A DNA stretch of 64,000 bases from Thiomicrospira pelophila DSM 1534 (lineage in GTDB: Bacteria; Pseudomonadota; Gammaproteobacteria; Thiomicrospirales; Thiomicrospiraceae): assembly GCF_000711195.1 (NCBI RefSeq), contig NZ_JOMR01000001.1, positions 868,001 to 932,000 on the forward strand, read 5' to 3'. A program made the translations under genes and the position numbers. Of this stretch, positions 56,375 to 64,000 are shown piece by piece (the stretch's first letter is position 1; every line of letters begins with the position of its first letter). The notes below the pieces were generated by a model that saw only the letters and a list, made by a program, of their open reading frames with translations, was not told where the DNA came from and did not search any database.

Positions 56375-58435
56375 CTATTTTACGCGCATGCCGGGTTGAG
56401 CACCCTCGTCTGGTGACAAGATAAACAAGTCTTTGCCACCCGGACCGGCGGCTAACACCATGCCTTCGGATAAACCAAAACGCATTTTACGCGGTGCTAG
56501 GTTGGCGACCATCACGGTTAGCTTACCAATTAGCTGTTCTGGTTCATAGGCCGATTTGATGCCAGCAAATACTTGGCGTTCGCCTAAACCGATATCTAGG
56601 GTTAATTTTAATAACTTATTGGCTTCCGGCACGGCTTCGGCGTTAACGATTTTAGCAATGCGTAAATCAATTTTAGCAAAGTCGTCAATCGTGATTTCTG
56701 GCGCAATTGGATCAAACTGGCTGGTTTCGGCCGATGCGGCTGGCTCGGCTTTCGCTGGTTGATTTGCTTGTAAGGTTTGTTTTGAATCTTCTAACATTTT
56801 TTCTACCTGTGCCATATCTAAGCGAGTTAATAGAGCTTTATAAGCTTGAATTTCATGGTTCATTAACGGGGTTTTAGCCTGGTTCCAGCTCCAGTCGGTT
56901 TCATTAAAGAATTCACGAGCTTTAATACTGGTTTTCGGTAAAACCGGCGCTAAGTAAATCATTAAGCTACGGAATAGATTTAAACCGACACTGACTGATT
57001 CATGCAGTTCGGCGTCTTTGCCTTCTTGTTTGGCTAATACCCAAGGTGCGGTTTCGGCAATGTATTCGTTGGCTTTGTCTGCCAGCGCCATAATGTCACG
57101 CATCGCTTGAGCATATTCGCGTTTTTCGTAAAGCTCGGCTATCGGCTCGGCTTTGTCAGCAAACTGTTGAAACAAGGCTTGCGCTTCTGATGACCAGGCC
57201 TGGTTGAGTTTGCCATCAAAACGCTTGGTAACAAACCCAGCACAACGACTCGCGATATTAACCACTTTGCCGATTAAGTCTGAGTTAACACGTTGCACAA
57301 AGTCGTCAAGGTTTAGGTCCAAATCATCAATGCGGCTATTGAGTTTGGTTGCGAAGTAATAACGTAAATACTCAGGCTCAAGGTGTTTTAGGTAGGTGCT
57401 GGCCATAATAAAGGTGCCGCGAGACTTCGACATTTTCGCGCCATCCACTGTTAAGAAACCGTGGGCAAAGATGGCATTAGGTTTTCTAAAGCCTGCGCCG
57501 GTTAACATCGCTGGGAAGAATAGGGCGTGGAAATAGACGATGTCTTTACCGATGAAATGATAGAGCTCAGTTTGGCTGTCTTCACGCCAGTATTCGTCAA
57601 AGTCCAGACCATTTTCATCGCAGTATTTTTTGAAAGACGCAAGGTAACCTATGGGTGCGTCTAACCAGACATAGAAAAACTTATTGTCTTCGCCGGGGAT
57701 TTCAAAACCAAAATAGGGCGCGTCACGGCTGATATCCCAGTTTTGCAAGCCGGATTCAAACCATTCATTTAACTTATTAGAAATTTGGCTTTGTAAATGG
57801 CCGCCTTGTGTCCATTCTTTAAGCATGGGTTCAAAGTGACTCAATTCAAAAAATAAATGCTCAGAATCTTTTTGAATTGGTGTAGCACCTGAAATTACAG
57901 ATTTAGGATCGACCAGTTCGGTGGGTGCGTAGGTAGCCCCGCAAGCTTCACAGTTGTCGCCGTATTGGTCGTGAGCGCCACACTTGGGACAAGTGCCTTT
58001 AATAAAGCGATCCGGCAAAAACATGTTTTTTTCAGGGTCGTAAAATTGTTTGATGGTTTTGCGACTGATGTGATTATTGGCTTTTAGTTGATTGTATATA
58101 TAGCTCGAATAATGGCGGTTTTCTTCTGAGTGTGTGCTGTGATACTGATCAAATGCAATATTGAACCCGGCAAAATCCTGTTGGTGTTCTTGCGATACAC
58201 GTGCGATCAAGGCTTCGGGTGTAATGCCTTCCGATTGTGCGCGGAGCATGATCGGTGTGCCGTGCGCATCATCCGCGCAAACGTATAGGCAGTTGTGACC
58301 ACGTTGCTTTTGGAATCGTGACCAGATATCTGTTTGAATGTATTCAACAAGGTGTCCAAGGTGAATTGGACCGTTGGCATAGGGGAGCGCGCTGGTGATT
58401 AAAATTTTTCTGACCGAGGTCATAGAGGCATCCAT
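56375..58435 (-). CDS. metG: Methionyl-tRNA synthetase MetG
   Basis: 686 aa. Class I synthetase: HIGH-type [14 protein letters not shown], zinc knuckle [23 protein letters not shown] in [12 protein letters not shown], and a C-terminal tRNA-binding EMAP-II-like domain ([18 protein letters not shown]). Two close ATGs (58435, 58423). A palindrome copy gives NQAWSSE in the anticodon-domain region. Confidence 0.97.
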   Translation of the reverse strand: MDASMTSVRKILITSALPYANGPIHLGHLVEYIQTDIWSRFQKQRGHNCLYVCADDAHGTPIMLRAQSEGITPEALIARVSQEHQQDFAGFNIAFDQYHSTHSEENRHYSSYIYNQLKANNHISRKTIKQFYDPEKNMFLPDRFIKGTCPKCGAHDQYGDNCEACGATYAPTELVDPKSVISGATPIQKDSEHLFFELSHFEPMLKEWTQGGHLQSQISNKLNEWFESGLQNWDISRDAPYFGFEIPGEDNKFFYVWLDAPIGYLASFKKYCDENGLDFDEYWREDSQTELYHFIGKDIVYFHALFFPAMLTGAGFRKPNAIFAHGFLTVDGAKMSKSRGTFIMASTYLKHLEPEYLRYYFATKLNSRIDDLDLNLDDFVQRVNSDLIGKVVNIASRCAGFVTKRFDGKLNQAWSSEAQALFQQFADKAEPIAELYEKREYAQAMRDIMALADKANEYIAETAPWVLAKQEGKDAELHESVSVGLNLFRSLMIYLAPVLPKTSIKAREFFNETDWSWNQAKTPLMNHEIQAYKALLTRLDMAQVEKMLEDSKQTLQANQPAKAEPAASAETSQFDPIAPEITIDDFAKIDLRIAKIVNAEAVPEANKLLKLTLDIGLGERQVFAGIKSAYEPEQLIGKLTVMVANLAPRKMRFGLSEGMVLAAGPGGKDLFILSPDEGAQPGMRVK
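57193..57204. repeat. CAGGCCTG-palindrome copy, in metG
   Basis: ACCAGGCCTGGT; coding strand gives NQAWSS. Confidence 0.9.
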
Positions 58436-58676
58436 CTTATTGCGGGTTGAAAGCCTGATATTATAACGGCTTTAGCCTCATCTGACTAAGGATAATTGAT
58501 GTTTAAAGCCCAGTAGGTTAGCTGATTAACAACTAAGTATAAAACCCATGATATGTGTAGGGATAAAGTGTTGGATATGAGTCGTTGAATAGTTTATGAT
58601 TGGGTAAAATTTACTTTCGCTAGGACGTTATTGGTCAGTTTTGGCGTTAGGGTAAGATGAATCGGAGATTTTGAAA

Positions 58677-58973
58677 ATGTCAGTTGAAGGTCAGTTGGTA
58701 GGGAATACTGCGGTTCTGTTTGTTAAAGGTCGCTTTGATATAGCCTGTTATGAGGAATTTAATCGAGCTTATTCCAGTTTATTAGGGCGTGCAGAACAGT
58801 TTAAAGTTGACTTGTCGACCACTAGTTTCATGGATAGTTCTGCGTTAGGGATGCTTTTATTGTTACGAGAAAAGGCCGGAGATTCAACACACATTGAATT
58901 AATTAACGCCGATGATGAAGTGGCCAAGATTTTACAAATTGCACAATTTCACCAGTTGTTTACAATCCGATGA
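58677..58973 (+). CDS. STAS-domain anti-sigma factor antagonist (HsbA-like)
   Basis: 98 aa from ATG 58677. Whole-length STAS domain with LFVKGRFDIACYEEFNRAY and the phosphorylation site DSSALGMLLLLRE (Ser-54 or Ser-55). It should be phosphorylated by an RsbW-type kinase and freed by a PP2C phosphatase. The next gene, overlapping by 4 bp, encodes both activities. Resembles HsbA of Pseudomonas aeruginosa. Confidence 0.88.
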   Translation: MSVEGQLVGNTAVLFVKGRFDIACYEEFNRAYSSLLGRAEQFKVDLSTTSFMDSSALGMLLLLREKAGDSTHIELINADDEVAKILQIAQFHQLFTIR

Positions 58974-60709
58974 CCCCCCTTTTTTCTAGCCTAGAGTTGT
59001 TAACGAATCGTATTTTAATCGCTGACCCAAGTGATGAAGCTTATGCGTTTTATGAGCGTGTTTTATCTCAACAAGGCTTTGAAGTTTTGCACGTCGATCG
59101 AAATGATAAAATTTTAGAGACGGTTCAACAGACGCAACCCAGCTTAGTAATTGTTGATCTAGCGATTTGTTCTGAAGATCGAAATGACCTAATTGAAGGT
59201 ATTAAAAATTCTTGTGATGCTCATTGTCCTTTTCTTCCGGTTGTATTGGCAAGCAACCAAGATGAAAATACACTTTTGCAACATGCCGTCGCCAAAAAAG
59301 CGGATGGTTTTTTGCAGTTCCCCTTTTCAGACAAAGTATTGTTGGCGAAAGTCCAGTCTCTGTTACGTATCCGAAGCTTATATGTTGCTTTGAAATCAAC
59401 CAGTGATCAAATTTATCAATTGCATCATACACTTGAGCAAGAGCATAAAGACGCAGAGCGTATTTATGAGAAGTTTTTGCGCCCTTCATCACAAAAAATT
59501 GCCGGTTTTGACAGTTATATCTCGTCAGCTTCGATTTTTAACGGTGATTTGTTAATAGCTAAGGTGCAACCATCTGGAGATGTTCTCGTTTTATTGGGGG
59601 ACTTTACTGGGCATGGATTAAGGGCCGCGATTGGCGTAATTCCTGTGGCGGAAATGTTTAATGGGATGGTGGTGAAAGCTCGCAGTGTTCCAGAAATTAT
59701 TAGTGAGATTAATACTAAGTTGCATAACATTTTACCAGCGCATCTGTTTTTTGGCTGTGCTGTTTTACAGGTGTCACCCGTACAAAAAAAAGCGCGTATT
59801 TATAATTTTGGTATGCCAGATGTTTTGATGGTTAAGTCTGATAAGTTAACTCGCTTTAGTTCGCGTAATTTGCCATTAGGGGTAGTAAGTAGTCAGCGAT
59901 TGGATTTGTATCCACAGGCTATTGACTTGTGTGGAGATGAAGTGTTTTACATGCTGACAGATGGTTTCACCGAATCACGAAATTCAGAAGGAGAAATGTT
60001 CGGTGATGAGCGGGTTGAACAAACTTTGTTAAAGGCTGGCAAGCAGGGTATTAAAGCTTTGATTAAGGAAGTTGATACCTTCTGTGCGAATTGTTTTACA
60101 GAAGATGACGCGAGCATTGCTGAGCTGAAAACTGGCCCGATTTTGAATTTTAATTATATTGATTCCCTTGGTCAGCTTACTAAAGCTTCAAGTTGGAACT
60201 TGAATTTCCGGTTTGATTTTGTCGCACTTAAACAGATGGCTAACCCTATGGAAGGTTTAGTTGACATGATTATGCATGTTCAGCCTATCCCCAGTCATAA
60301 AGAGCGCCTTTTTATTATTTTGGATGAGTTGTATACCAATTCTTTAGAGCATGGCTTATTAAGACTGGATTCTTCCTTAAAGCAGGAGGAGGAAGGGTTT
60401 TTAAAATTTTTGGATGCACGTGAAGAGGCAATAGATCAGTTAAATGATGGGTTTATTGATGTTCAGGTGACGCACAAGCCATTAGGTGATTTTCAGGGTG
60501 AGATGACCATTCGGATTGAGGACAGCGGTGAAGGGTTTGATTATGCGGCGCTGGATAAGGATCCTTCCCCGAGCCAGTCTATGTTTTCTGGGCGCGGGGT
60601 TTTATTAACGCGTTCTTTATGTTCAAGCCTTACCTATGAGGGACGCGGTAATATTGTTACCGCTATTTATCGCTGGCATTTGACACCAATGTTGAATCAA
60701 CAAGACTAG
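58970..60709 (+). CDS. Receiver / PP2C phosphatase / HATPase regulator (HsbR-like)
   Basis: 579 aa, three domains. N-terminal receiver (about 14-130) with D63 in LVIVDLAI. SpoIIE/PP2C domain (about 170-400) with GDFTGHGLRAAIGVIP, FFGCAVLQV and YMLTDGFTESRNSEGEMFGD. C-terminal HATPase (about 430-575) with N-box ILDELYTNSLEHG and IEDSGEGFDYAAL. So one protein joins an input, a phosphatase and an RsbW-like kinase, as in HsbR of Pseudomonas, which acts with HsbA on flagellar or sessile output. Target sigma or anti-sigma factor not visible here. Converges on apbC with a 4-bp overlap. Confidence 0.9.
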   Translation: MTPLFSSLELLTNRILIADPSDEAYAFYERVLSQQGFEVLHVDRNDKILETVQQTQPSLVIVDLAICSEDRNDLIEGIKNSCDAHCPFLPVVLASNQDENTLLQHAVAKKADGFLQFPFSDKVLLAKVQSLLRIRSLYVALKSTSDQIYQLHHTLEQEHKDAERIYEKFLRPSSQKIAGFDSYISSASIFNGDLLIAKVQPSGDVLVLLGDFTGHGLRAAIGVIPVAEMFNGMVVKARSVPEIISEINTKLHNILPAHLFFGCAVLQVSPVQKKARIYNFGMPDVLMVKSDKLTRFSSRNLPLGVVSSQRLDLYPQAIDLCGDEVFYMLTDGFTESRNSEGEMFGDERVEQTLLKAGKQGIKALIKEVDTFCANCFTEDDASIAELKTGPILNFNYIDSLGQLTKASSWNLNFRFDFVALKQMANPMEGLVDMIMHVQPIPSHKERLFIILDELYTNSLEHGLLRLDSSLKQEEEGFLKFLDAREEAIDQLNDGFIDVQVTHKPLGDFQGEMTIRIEDSGEGFDYAALDKDPSPSQSMFSGRGVLLTRSLCSSLTYEGRGNIVTAIYRWHLTPMLNQQD

Positions 60710-61830
60710 TTGTTTTCAATCACAATTTTGGGGAAAGCGGATGCATAGTTGCGTTTGGATTCAGCAATGCCGGATCCAATTCTGTGTGCCATAGTACGAT
60801 ATTTTTCGGCTAATACGCCATTAGGTTCCGCCGCAACAGTTGGTTTACCAGCGTCGGCTTGTTCTCGAATACTCATACTTAACGGCATCGCGCCTAAAAA
60901 TGGAATCTCATAGTTGTGAGCTAAGGTTTCGCCACCGTGTTCGCCAAATATCGCCTCTTCATGACCGCATTGGCTGCATATATGCGTGCTCATGTTTTCA
61001 ATTACGCCCAATATCGGGATGTTAACCTTTTCAAACATTTTGACGGCTTTTTTGGCATCCAATAAAGCCAAGTCCTGCGGTGTGGTGACAATGACTGCAC
61101 CAGTGACGGGGATTTGTTGGGCTAAGGTTAGTTGCACGTCGCCAGTTCCTGGTGGCAAGTCAATGATTAAAAAGTCCAAGTTTTGCCAGTCGGTTTCTTT
61201 TAAGAGTTGAGTGAGGGTCTGGGTGACAATTGGGCCACGCCAAATCATGGGCGTATCTTCTTCGATTAAACAACCAATTGACATGGCTTGTAAGTCATAA
61301 GCGCGCATGGGCTGCATGCTTTTGCCATCTAATGTGCTGGGTTTGCCAGATAAGTTGAGTAGCGTCGGAATGCTCGGCCCGTAAATATCGGCATCCAAGA
61401 TGCCCACTTTTGCGCCTTCTTGTTGCAGCGCTAAAGCAAGGTTCACGCTGGTAGTCGATTTGCCGACCCCGCCTTTGCCTGATGCGACAGCAATAATGTT
61501 CTTGATGTTCGCTAGCGCGGTTACATTGGGCTGGGTTTGATGGGCTTTGATTTGAGTGGTGTGTTGAACCTTGACTTGATCAATGCCGTCCAGTGCGGTT
61601 AATTTTTGCGTTAGATCGGTTTCAACTTGCTTGTGCAAGCTTTCCGCTGCAAATGGCCAGTTAATTGTAAAGCTTAATAGCTTATTTTTATAACTAAGCT
61701 CGGACACCAGATTAGTATTGGATAGATTTTGCTGCGTTAAGGGCAGTGTGGTTTGCTCGAAAATCGAGTGGATTTGGCTTTTCAGTTGATCATTTAAGCC
61801 GTCACCGAACAGTTGATTGAATAAACCCAT
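60706..61830 (-). CDS. apbC: Iron-sulfur cluster carrier ATPase ApbC (Mrp)
   Basis: 374 aa from ATG 61830 (MGLFNQLFG). Short N-terminal DUF59-like region, then a MinD-type ATPase: IAVASGKGGVGKSTTSVNLA, ILDADIYGPSIP, IIDLPPGTGDVQL, and the cluster-binding pair CSQCG near residue 290. Moves Fe-S clusters to target proteins. Downstream of dcd on the same strand, as in pseudomonads. Confidence 0.94.
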   Translation of the reverse strand: MGLFNQLFGDGLNDQLKSQIHSIFEQTTLPLTQQNLSNTNLVSELSYKNKLLSFTINWPFAAESLHKQVETDLTQKLTALDGIDQVKVQHTTQIKAHQTQPNVTALANIKNIIAVASGKGGVGKSTTSVNLALALQQEGAKVGILDADIYGPSIPTLLNLSGKPSTLDGKSMQPMRAYDLQAMSIGCLIEEDTPMIWRGPIVTQTLTQLLKETDWQNLDFLIIDLPPGTGDVQLTLAQQIPVTGAVIVTTPQDLALLDAKKAVKMFEKVNIPILGVIENMSTHICSQCGHEEAIFGEHGGETLAHNYEIPFLGAMPLSMSIREQADAGKPTVAAEPNGVLAEKYRTMAHRIGSGIAESKRNYASAFPKIVIENN

Positions 61831-61895
61831 GTTTGTTGTTGATCCTGTTTTTTTAAATACTTGACTAATCTTATCAGGAATTGATGCGTGAACCA

Positions 61896-61913
61896 AGCAC
61901 CAGGCCAGGTGCT
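61896..61913. repeat. Variant palindrome copy between dcd and apbC
   Basis: AGCACCAGGCCAGGTGCT: identical to the 18-bp AGC/GCT form except for one central T to A change. The outer arms stay complementary (extending to CAAGC/GCTTG), leaving a hairpin rather than a perfect palindrome. Confidence 0.75.
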
Positions 61914-61944
61914 TGCTCGTTAACAGCGCGTGTTGTTTAACTTT

Positions 61945-62559
61945 TTAATCTAATAGCGCTAGCTGACGTTCGTCGGTTTGATCTTGGTTGATGCGGCTGG
62001 ATGTTGGACCAGATTGATTGCGGTATTTGGCATCTTTGCGTTTGTTGTATGGTTTTTCAGCCGGACTGGATAGGGTTTCAAAGTTGATGGCGCAAATATC
62101 CATGCCTGGACGCAAGGCCAGCGGTAATTTGCCACTATTGAAAATTTCTAACACAATTTGACCTTGCCAGCCTGGATCAATGCGGTGTGCGGTGACGTGC
62201 ACCATTAAACCTAGGCGCGCTAAGCTTGAACGGCCATCTAGCCAGCCAACTAAGTCATCCGGTACCGTAATGGATTCAAGCGTCGAAGCTAAAGCCAGCT
62301 CACCTGGATGCAAGAAGAAGGCTTGGTTTTCTTCGATTACGATTTCATTGCCCATTACCTTGTCGAGCAGGGTTTGGACTTCTTCGCTTGGTCCACTTAG
62401 ATCTATAAATGGTGCTGTATGGTCGTTAAAAACACGAAAGCGGTTATCGAGTCTTAAGTCGACGCTGATCCCTTTAATTTTGCTGGCATTTGGTTCAGGT
62501 TCGATCACAATGCGGCCAGATCTTAATGCGGCGGAAATATCTTTATCACTGAGTTTCAT
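61945..62559 (-). CDS. dcd: dCTP deaminase Dcd
   Basis: Makes dUTP for thymidylate synthesis. 204 aa with [27 protein letters not shown], catalytic region [20 protein letters not shown] and [16 protein letters not shown], then [21 protein letters not shown] few residues longer than E. coli Dcd at the C-terminus. Confidence 0.96.
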   Translation of the reverse strand: MKLSDKDISAALRSGRIVIEPEPNASKIKGISVDLRLDNRFRVFNDHTAPFIDLSGPSEEVQTLLDKVMGNEIVIEENQAFFLHPGELALASTLESITVPDDLVGWLDGRSSLARLGLMVHVTAHRIDPGWQGQIVLEIFNSGKLPLALRPGMDICAINFETLSSPAEKPYNKRKDAKYRNQSGPTSSRINQDQTDERQLALLD

Positions 62560-62582
62560 AGCTTCGATTCTTAAGTTGAGTT

Positions 62583-63311
62583 CTATGGGAAATGGGGCGG
62601 CTTATCAAGTGCTAATACAACACGGCGCTTGTGTTTGGTGTTATTTACTTCAATACGGCCAGGGAAAAAGTTTAAGTCTTCAATCAGCCAGATTTTAATT
62701 TCTTGCGTGTCAGTTGTCCACTCATAGTAGCGCGCCTTAAGGTTGCTTTTGTAATTAAGATGGGCTTTTGTAGCTTGGTTGGCTACATTAAATTTTACGA
62801 GTGTTTGTTGTTTTTCTTCTTGCAGCACAAGCGGCGGTATCGCGTTCCCGTTTAATGTGTAGAACTGCAGGGCATAAGCAATCGACATAATGTCATATGC
62901 GTAGGGCGAACCAGGCCAGCTGCGGTCTTTCTGTGGGAACGTAATAATATTGTTTTCCAAGTTTGCGATCAAATCCACCTTAATGTGCTTGGTGTAATCG
63001 TCATGCCGCTGCGTCAAGTCTTTGTGGTAGCTTAACCAAAGGAACTGATTGTTCTTAGTCAGTATTTTAGTGGTTTCGTAGGTGGATTCATTTATAAACC
63101 GCTTCGCCCACCAAGGTGGCTCGGCTTCACTGGTTAATGTACAGGTATCAGTTTGACAGCGCATTTTTTGTTGTACGGTACCAACATTAAAACCCATTAA
63201 GCGTACTGCAAATTCAGCATCAAAATTTTGGCTAGGGTTAGCCTGTGCTTGACTCGTTATGATGAGTCCCACAAAAGCTAAGAGGGTGATGGTTTGACGA
63301 AAGGTTTGCAT
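62583..63311 (-). CDS. Exported DUF3108 protein
   Basis: 242 aa with a signal peptide ([15 protein letters not shown]), then a beta-rich body: [36 protein letters not shown]-like [17 protein letters not shown], and the C-terminal [18 protein letters not shown]. The pattern fits DUF3108, which often lies next to purN in gammaproteobacteria. Function unknown; periplasmic. It starts one base after the purN stop. Confidence 0.88.
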   Translation of the reverse strand: MQTFRQTITLLAFVGLIITSQAQANPSQNFDAEFAVRLMGFNVGTVQQKMRCQTDTCTLTSEAEPPWWAKRFINESTYETTKILTKNNQFLWLSYHKDLTQRHDDYTKHIKVDLIANLENNIITFPQKDRSWPGSPYAYDIMSIAYALQFYTLNGNAIPPLVLQEEKQQTLVKFNVANQATKAHLNYKSNLKARYYEWTTDTQEIKIWLIEDLNFFPGRIEVNNTKHKRRVVLALDKPPHFP

Positions 63312-63312
63312 G

Positions 63313-63966
63313 CTACAAATCTTCGATTTGTAGCGGAGTGGTCAAAGCTTGTCCTGACCACCAGGCCTGGTGGTTTTGATAGTTGAGCTTACCTTGTGCA
63401 AATAGATTAACCACCAAAGGATAAGCTTGATGTTCTAATTCATGGACTTTAGCTTTTAGGGTTTCGACGGAATCATTCGCTTGAATATTGGTGGTAGCTT
63501 GTAAAACCACGGGTCCGCCATCGAGCTCATCGGTGACAAAGTGAATGCTTAGGCCATGTTGTTTATCGCCAGCGTCGAGTGCGCGTTGGTGGGTTTGTAA
63601 ACCTGGGTATTTGGGTAGTAAAGAAGGGTGGATATTGAGCATGCGCCCAACGTAATGCTGGGTAAATAAAGGGGTTAGAATACGCATAAAGCCAGCCAAG
63701 ACCACCAGGCCTGGTTGGGCTTGATCAATGGAGTGGATTAAAGCCTGCTCGAACGTTTCGCGGTCATCAAAGCTTTGGTGGGGAACCGTGTCGACTTCAA
63801 TCAGATGTTGTTTGGCGCGTTCTAAACCAAAGGCGTCCGCCTTGTTTGAAATGACCTTGACGATTTGATAAGCGCAATCAGCTTGGTTTTGTCGGTCAAT
63901 CAGGGCTTGTAGGTTCGAACCGTTACCTGATATTAAAACCACAACGCGAAGCGGACTTTGTTGCAT
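63313..63966 (-). CDS. purN: Phosphoribosylglycinamide formyltransferase PurN
   Basis: Uses 10-formyl-THF to formylate GAR in purine synthesis. 217 aa: VVLISGNGSNLQALIDR near the start, LAGFMRILTPLF, catalytic NIHPSLLPKYPGLQTH and VTDELDGGPVVLQ. Two palindrome copies: QPGLVVLAG and NHQAWWSGQ. purM is usual upstream and would lie beyond the window. Confidence 0.96.
   Translation of the reverse strand: MQQSPLRVVVLISGNGSNLQALIDRQNQADCAYQIVKVISNKADAFGLERAKQHLIEVDTVPHQSFDDRETFEQALIHSIDQAQPGLVVLAGFMRILTPLFTQHYVGRMLNIHPSLLPKYPGLQTHQRALDAGDKQHGLSIHFVTDELDGGPVVLQATTNIQANDSVETLKAKVHELEHQAYPLVVNLFAQGKLNYQNHQAWWSGQALTTPLQIEDL
63357..63374. repeat. CAGGCCTG-palindrome copy 1 in purN, 18-bp perfect
   Basis: ACC-ACCAGGCCTGGT-GGT near the purN 3' end, giving NHQAWWSGQ in the C-terminal extension. 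Confidence 0.9.
63704..63715. repeat. CAGGCCTG-palindrome copy 2 in purN
   Basis: ACCAGGCCTGGT encoding QPGLVVLAG, in a conserved strand. Confidence 0.9.
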
Positions 63967-63978
63967 GCTTAACCTTAG

Positions 63979-64000
63979 CGCCGAGTGGGGAAGCTCGGCG
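63979..64000 (-). other. Inverted repeat upstream of purN
   Basis: On the - strand CGCCGAG-cttcccca-CTCGGCG, a perfect 7-bp stem at the window edge. It may sit in the end of purM or in a purM-purN gap; too little sequence to decide. Confidence 0.4.

Noticed and set aside
62180-62698. 172-codon frame on + strand opposite dcd and the DUF3108 gene
   Set aside because: Spans two well-supported genes on the other strand and has no recognisable domain.
63967-64000. 3' end of purM
   Set aside because: Only 34 bases remain; several frames are possible and none shows a PurM signature.

Overview
The window is ordinary gammaproteobacterial chromosome: dense, almost all coding, with moderate G+C. The protein set (polar-flagellum type chemotaxis genes, hfq-hflX-hflKC-hisZ-purA, the rsx/rnf operon with nth, late cobalamin genes) suggests a free-living, motile gammaproteobacterium. 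The overall style resembles the Thiomicrospira/Hydrogenovibrio group, but that placement is an inference from gene content, not a database match. I saw no rRNA, tRNA, CRISPR array, integrase or transposase.

Layout. (1) 1-4.5 kb: end of a flagellar/chemotaxis operon (fliA 3' part, cheY, cheZ, cheA, cheW). (2) 4.7-9.4 kb: an EAL/HDOD protein, queG, tsaE and the amidase amiC. (3) 9.7-19.2 kb: the classic mutL-miaA-hfq-hflX-hflK-hflC-yjeT-hisZ-purA run. (4) 19.3-28.2 kb: a lone CheY-like regulator, ppiD, convergent hflD-mnmA-rluE, a J-domain protein, clpS-clpA and a small secreted protein. (5) 28.4-34.8 kb: late cobalamin cluster, cobU-cobT-cobC-cobS on + meeting btuF-cbiB-cobD-cobO on -. (6) 34.9-43.4 kb: small conserved genes, a patatin, mtfA, an NfeD/slipin pair, a DUF2058 gene and a PhnD-like/PAS/GGDEF/EAL receptor. 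(7) 43.8-47.5 kb: cobQ and btuB on -, with a cobalamin riboswitch and a good promoter before btuB. (8) 47.5-56.3 kb: DUF1841, a LysE exporter, nth, an AT-rich orphan gene and rsxABCDGE. (9) 56.4-64 kb: metG, an HsbA/HsbR-type partner-switching pair, apbC, dcd, a DUF3108 protein and purN.

How the genes work together. The cobalamin genes cover uptake (btuB, btuF), adenosylation (cobO), amidation (cobQ), aminopropanol arm (cobD, cbiB) and nucleotide-loop assembly (cobU, cobT, cobC, cobS). No corrin-ring genes are present here, so the window alone supports salvage and late assembly. The riboswitch makes btuB, and possibly cobQ behind it, B12-repressible. The rsx genes encode the membrane electron-transfer complex that in enteric bacteria keeps SoxR reduced.

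The most striking signal is not a gene. A perfect palindrome, core CCAGGCCTGG (usually ACCAGGCCTGGT), occurs 29 times by my reading, against about 0.06 expected by chance for a 10-mer in 64 kb. It lies in genes in all three reading phases and between genes. It is densest around the cobalamin region and absent from 17.3 to 29.3 kb. In nine copies the outer arms extend the symmetry to 18 bp using different but complementary triplets (AGC/GCT, ACC/GGT, ACA/TGT). This looks like a selected or amplified DNA-level element of unknown function and is the best candidate here for something undescribed.
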